Assembly (NCBI RefSeq): GCF_007679035.1
Contig: NZ_VEFR01000001.1
Location: 1,135,925 to 1,199,924, forward strand
Reading direction: 5' to 3'
DNA from: Agrococcus jejuensis
GTDB lineage: Bacteria > Actinomycetota > Actinomycetes > Actinomycetales > Microbacteriaceae
Length of the DNA stretch: 64,000 nucleotides
How positions within the stretch are numbered: the first letter of the stretch is position 1; each line of letters starts with the position of its first letter. The position numbers were made by a program, and so were the translations under genes. The notes under the pieces were generated by a model that was not told the origin of the DNA, made no database searches, and worked only from the letters and a program-made list of their open reading frames with translations. Positions 61,963 to 64,000 of this stretch are shown piece by piece.

Positions 61963-64000
61963 TCAGCGCTCGATGGGCTGCCCGGCGCGCACGAGGTTCA
62001 TGACCTCGCCCGTCACCGAGGTGATGCCCACGAGGGGCGCACCGAGTCGGTCGATCGCGCGCTGCGTGAGCAGCTCGCGGCTCTGACCGCCCTCGATGAG
62101 CCACGTGCGGCCCCACACCGTCGTGTACTGCGTGACCGCCGACCCGGCGGGCAGGGCCGAGCACAGGCTCGACGGGACCGCCGTGTGCGTCACGTTCCAC
62201 GCGGAGGCGACCGCCGACGAGGCGTACGGCATGATGCGCCCGCCGACCGCGAACCCGTTCGTCGTGCCGCAGCGGATGGCCGGGCTCGAGATGGTCGTGC
62301 CGGTCGTCGACAGCGACGCGAACGTCGCGTCGACGGCCGTCGGCGACGAGCCTCCGAACCCGACGGCGAGGCCGGGCGTCGAGAACGGCAGGAACGCGGA
62401 CCCGTCGTAGTAGGCCACGGTGCCGTTCGCGAGACGCACGAACGACCCGGCGGCCGCGGCCTGCGTGATCGTGCCGCGCAGCGGCAGCTGCGCGAGCATG
62501 GCGGCGTCGGCGCGCGAGACGGCGAGGCCGTCGCGTGCTGCCTGCGCAGCGGCGCCCTGCAGCAGGTACCGGCCGCCGCCGTCGATGCGATAGGCGTTGC
62601 CGGCGGCGTCGAGCGTCGTCGTGCCGAACGCGCCCGAGACGAGCGTCGATCGCGCGCACGTCGCGTCGGCGAGCGGCAGCGGCGTGCGCCCCCACTCGGC
62701 TGCGACGGCGGCGGAGATCGCATGCCGGTAGCCGTTGGACGCGAAGTACGTCGTGCCCGCGCACGAGATGAGGTTCGACGAGAGCGTGCCCGCGACGGCG
62801 CCGCGCGCGGCGAGCACGTCGGGCGACACGAGCGTCGACGAGGTCCCGAGGCCGAGGCTCGAGAGGATGCCGGCGTCCGCGACCGCGTATCGGCGGCTGC
62901 CGTCGACGAGGTACCAGACCGGATCGCTCTCGGTGCGCAGCACCTGCCCCGTCGCGACCTGCGCGTTCGTCGGCATGCCGCGCATCGCGCCGACGGCGCC
63001 GACGTACACGCGCGACGAGACGCCGTAGGTGCGCACGACGAAGTCGATGTCGGCCTGCGAGCCCATGGGCTGCAGGATGCCCGCCGAGACGAGGTACGTC
63101 ACGGTCGACGTGCCCCGCTCGCGGAGGAAGAACGGCGGCGTGGCGGTCGACACCTGCGGCAGGCCCGAGAGCGCCGCCGGGTCGATGGCCGTGAACATGC
63201 TCGTGCCGCCGACCTGCGCCGCGTCGACGCGCAGCCAGCCGTCGTCGGAGAGCATCGCCGTCGTCGATCCGGCGCGCACGCGCAGCGGCATCGTGCCGTT
63301 GCCGGTCGAGACGAGTGCGAGCGAGGCCTGCGTCACGTCGCGCGCCGCGAGCGTGAACGGCATGCCGTCGGCAGCCGCCGGGATGGCCCAGGTGCCCGCG
63401 TTCGTCACGAGGCGCACCCACTGGCCGGCCGAGGTCGCGTAGACGCCGGGGCCGAGCACCGGCGGGCCGATCCGCATCCAGCTCACCGCCGACGCCGTGA
63501 GGCTCGACGCCTGCGCGGGGATGCCGTACTGCGGCAGCAGGCTCAGGTCGAGGATCTCGCGACGCTCCCTGCCCTGCACGAGCCACTGCACGCCGTCGGG
63601 CGTGCGCGCGACCTGGTCGAGCCACGCCTCCCCGGCGCGCATCGTCGACAGCTGCGACGACGTGAGCTGCGGGAGGCCGGCGCACGCGGTGCCGTAGTCC
63701 TGCGCCTGCGTGCAGCTGCGGAAGCGCAGCAGCCTGCCGTCGTCGACGTAGTAGGCGGTGCCGTCGGCGGCCTGCACGGCACGGGAGATGTCGGGGCCGT
63801 CGGCGTACGACTCGATCTCCGTGAGGCTCACGATGCGCACGGGGCCGAGCGACTGGTACTGCAGGTACAGGTCGTAGCTGCGGAAGCGGTGGCGCGTCGT
63901 GCCCGAGACGAGGAAGACGTCGCCGCCCTGCGACGACTGCAGCAGGCTCGCCCCGCTCGTCGGGTCGCCGAACCAGTCGGTCCACTGCCGCCAGAAGTTG
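61963..64000 (-). CDS. Repetitive surface protein, N-terminus beyond the window
   Basis: The frame is open from the right edge to the stop at 61963, giving at least 679 residues. The GTG at 63840 is only internal, since upstream codons (NFWRQWTDWFGDP) read on. The protein consists of many units of about 60 residues with a pattern such as YLVDGSRRYAVAD, YFASNGYRHAISA, YRIDGGGRYLLQG, VAYYDGSAFLPF, WLIEGGQSRELLT. Pairs of cysteines recur about once per unit (for example SCTQAQDYGTAC). This looks like an extracytoplasmic repeat protein with disulfides. No enzyme motif is seen. It lies next to envelope polysaccharide genes. The family is not recognised. Confidence 0.8.
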   Translation of the reverse strand, partial: NFWRQWTDWFGDPTSGASLLQSSQGGDVFLVSGTTRHRFRSYDLYLQYQSLGPVRIVSLTEIESYADGPDISRAVQAADGTAYYVDDGRLLRFRSCTQAQDYGTACAGLPQLTSSQLSTMRAGEAWLDQVARTPDGVQWLVQGRERREILDLSLLPQYGIPAQASSLTASAVSWMRIGPPVLGPGVYATSAGQWVRLVTNAGTWAIPAAADGMPFTLAARDVTQASLALVSTGNGTMPLRVRAGSTTAMLSDDGWLRVDAAQVGGTSMFTAIDPAALSGLPQVSTATPPFFLRERGTSTVTYLVSAGILQPMGSQADIDFVVRTYGVSSRVYVGAVGAMRGMPTNAQVATGQVLRTESDPVWYLVDGSRRYAVADAGILSSLGLGTSSTLVSPDVLAARGAVAGTLSSNLISCAGTTYFASNGYRHAISAAVAAEWGRTPLPLADATCARSTLVSGAFGTTTLDAAGNAYRIDGGGRYLLQGAAAQAARDGLAVSRADAAMLAQLPLRGTITQAAAAGSFVRLANGTVAYYDGSAFLPFSTPGLAVGFGGSSPTAVDATFASLSTTGTTISSPAIRCGTTNGFAVGGRIMPYASSAVASAWNVTHTAVPSSLCSALPAGSAVTQYTTVWGRTWLIEGGQSRELLTQRAIDRLGAPLVGITSVTGEVMNLVRAGQPIER

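Overview
The window is very GC-rich DNA from an actinobacterium, most likely a member of the Microbacteriaceae and possibly Agrococcus-like. This rests on codon use, the many GTG/TTG starts, the chains of 4-nt start/stop overlaps, coenzyme-F420-type enzymes, a WhiB regulator, and the block phosphomannomutase - DUF3499 - degenerate zincin - DUF5719 - glycosyltransferase - whiB2 - manA, which matches a gene order known from actinobacteria such as Mycobacterium. The genus is a guess. No insertion sequence, prophage, CRISPR array, rRNA or origin was seen. There is one tRNA (Gln). No gene-free gap exceeds 300 bases.

Layout. 1-8 kb holds the tail of rpmJ, small membrane proteins, and a minus-strand housekeeping run (rplY, pth, a lipoprotein, mfd, mazG, a membrane protein). 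8-17 kb is a sugar-acid block read leftwards: an MHS-type permease, a gluconate 5-dehydrogenase-like SDR, an FAH-family hydrolase, an idonate 5-dehydrogenase-like enzyme, gluconate kinase and a GntP permease. An IclR regulator and a D-2-hydroxyacid dehydrogenase lie upstream, and a beta-hydroxyacid dehydrogenase is divergent. 17.9-21.4 kb adds an F420-type sugar dehydrogenase-like enzyme, an SMP-30 lactonase and 6-phosphogluconate dehydrogenase. Together these plausibly carry idonate, ketogluconates and gluconate through 6-phosphogluconate to ribulose 5-phosphate. 21.5-27.2 kb holds a phosphoribosyltransferase, an MscS channel and a DcuS/DcuR-like two-component pair divergent from a DctA-like dicarboxylate carrier.

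27.3-34.6 kb is a compact island of six glycosyltransferases and one WcbI-like protein in two divergent operons, without visible export genes. 34.6-46.5 kb is mostly housekeeping: an APC permease, rlmC, a membrane protein, prs, glmU, tRNA-Gln, terC, marR and ahcY. It also contains a 20-bp tandem repeat array upstream of glmU. 46.5-55 kb is the mannose-phosphate/WhiB2 cluster, which carries a duplicated fragment of the phosphomannomutase 3' end. 55-64 kb is an envelope polysaccharide region: a multispanning membrane protein, a polyprenol-phosphate mannose synthase, two adjacent O-antigen-ligase-like proteins, a sugar epimerase-like protein and a large repetitive, cysteine-paired surface protein that runs off the right edge.

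Regulation visible in the sequence. Several genes have a -10-like hexamer (TACGAT, CACGAT, TATCCT, TAGCCT, TACCCT) only 6-7 bases before the start codon, as expected for leaderless mRNAs. Strong GC hairpins separate most convergent gene pairs.
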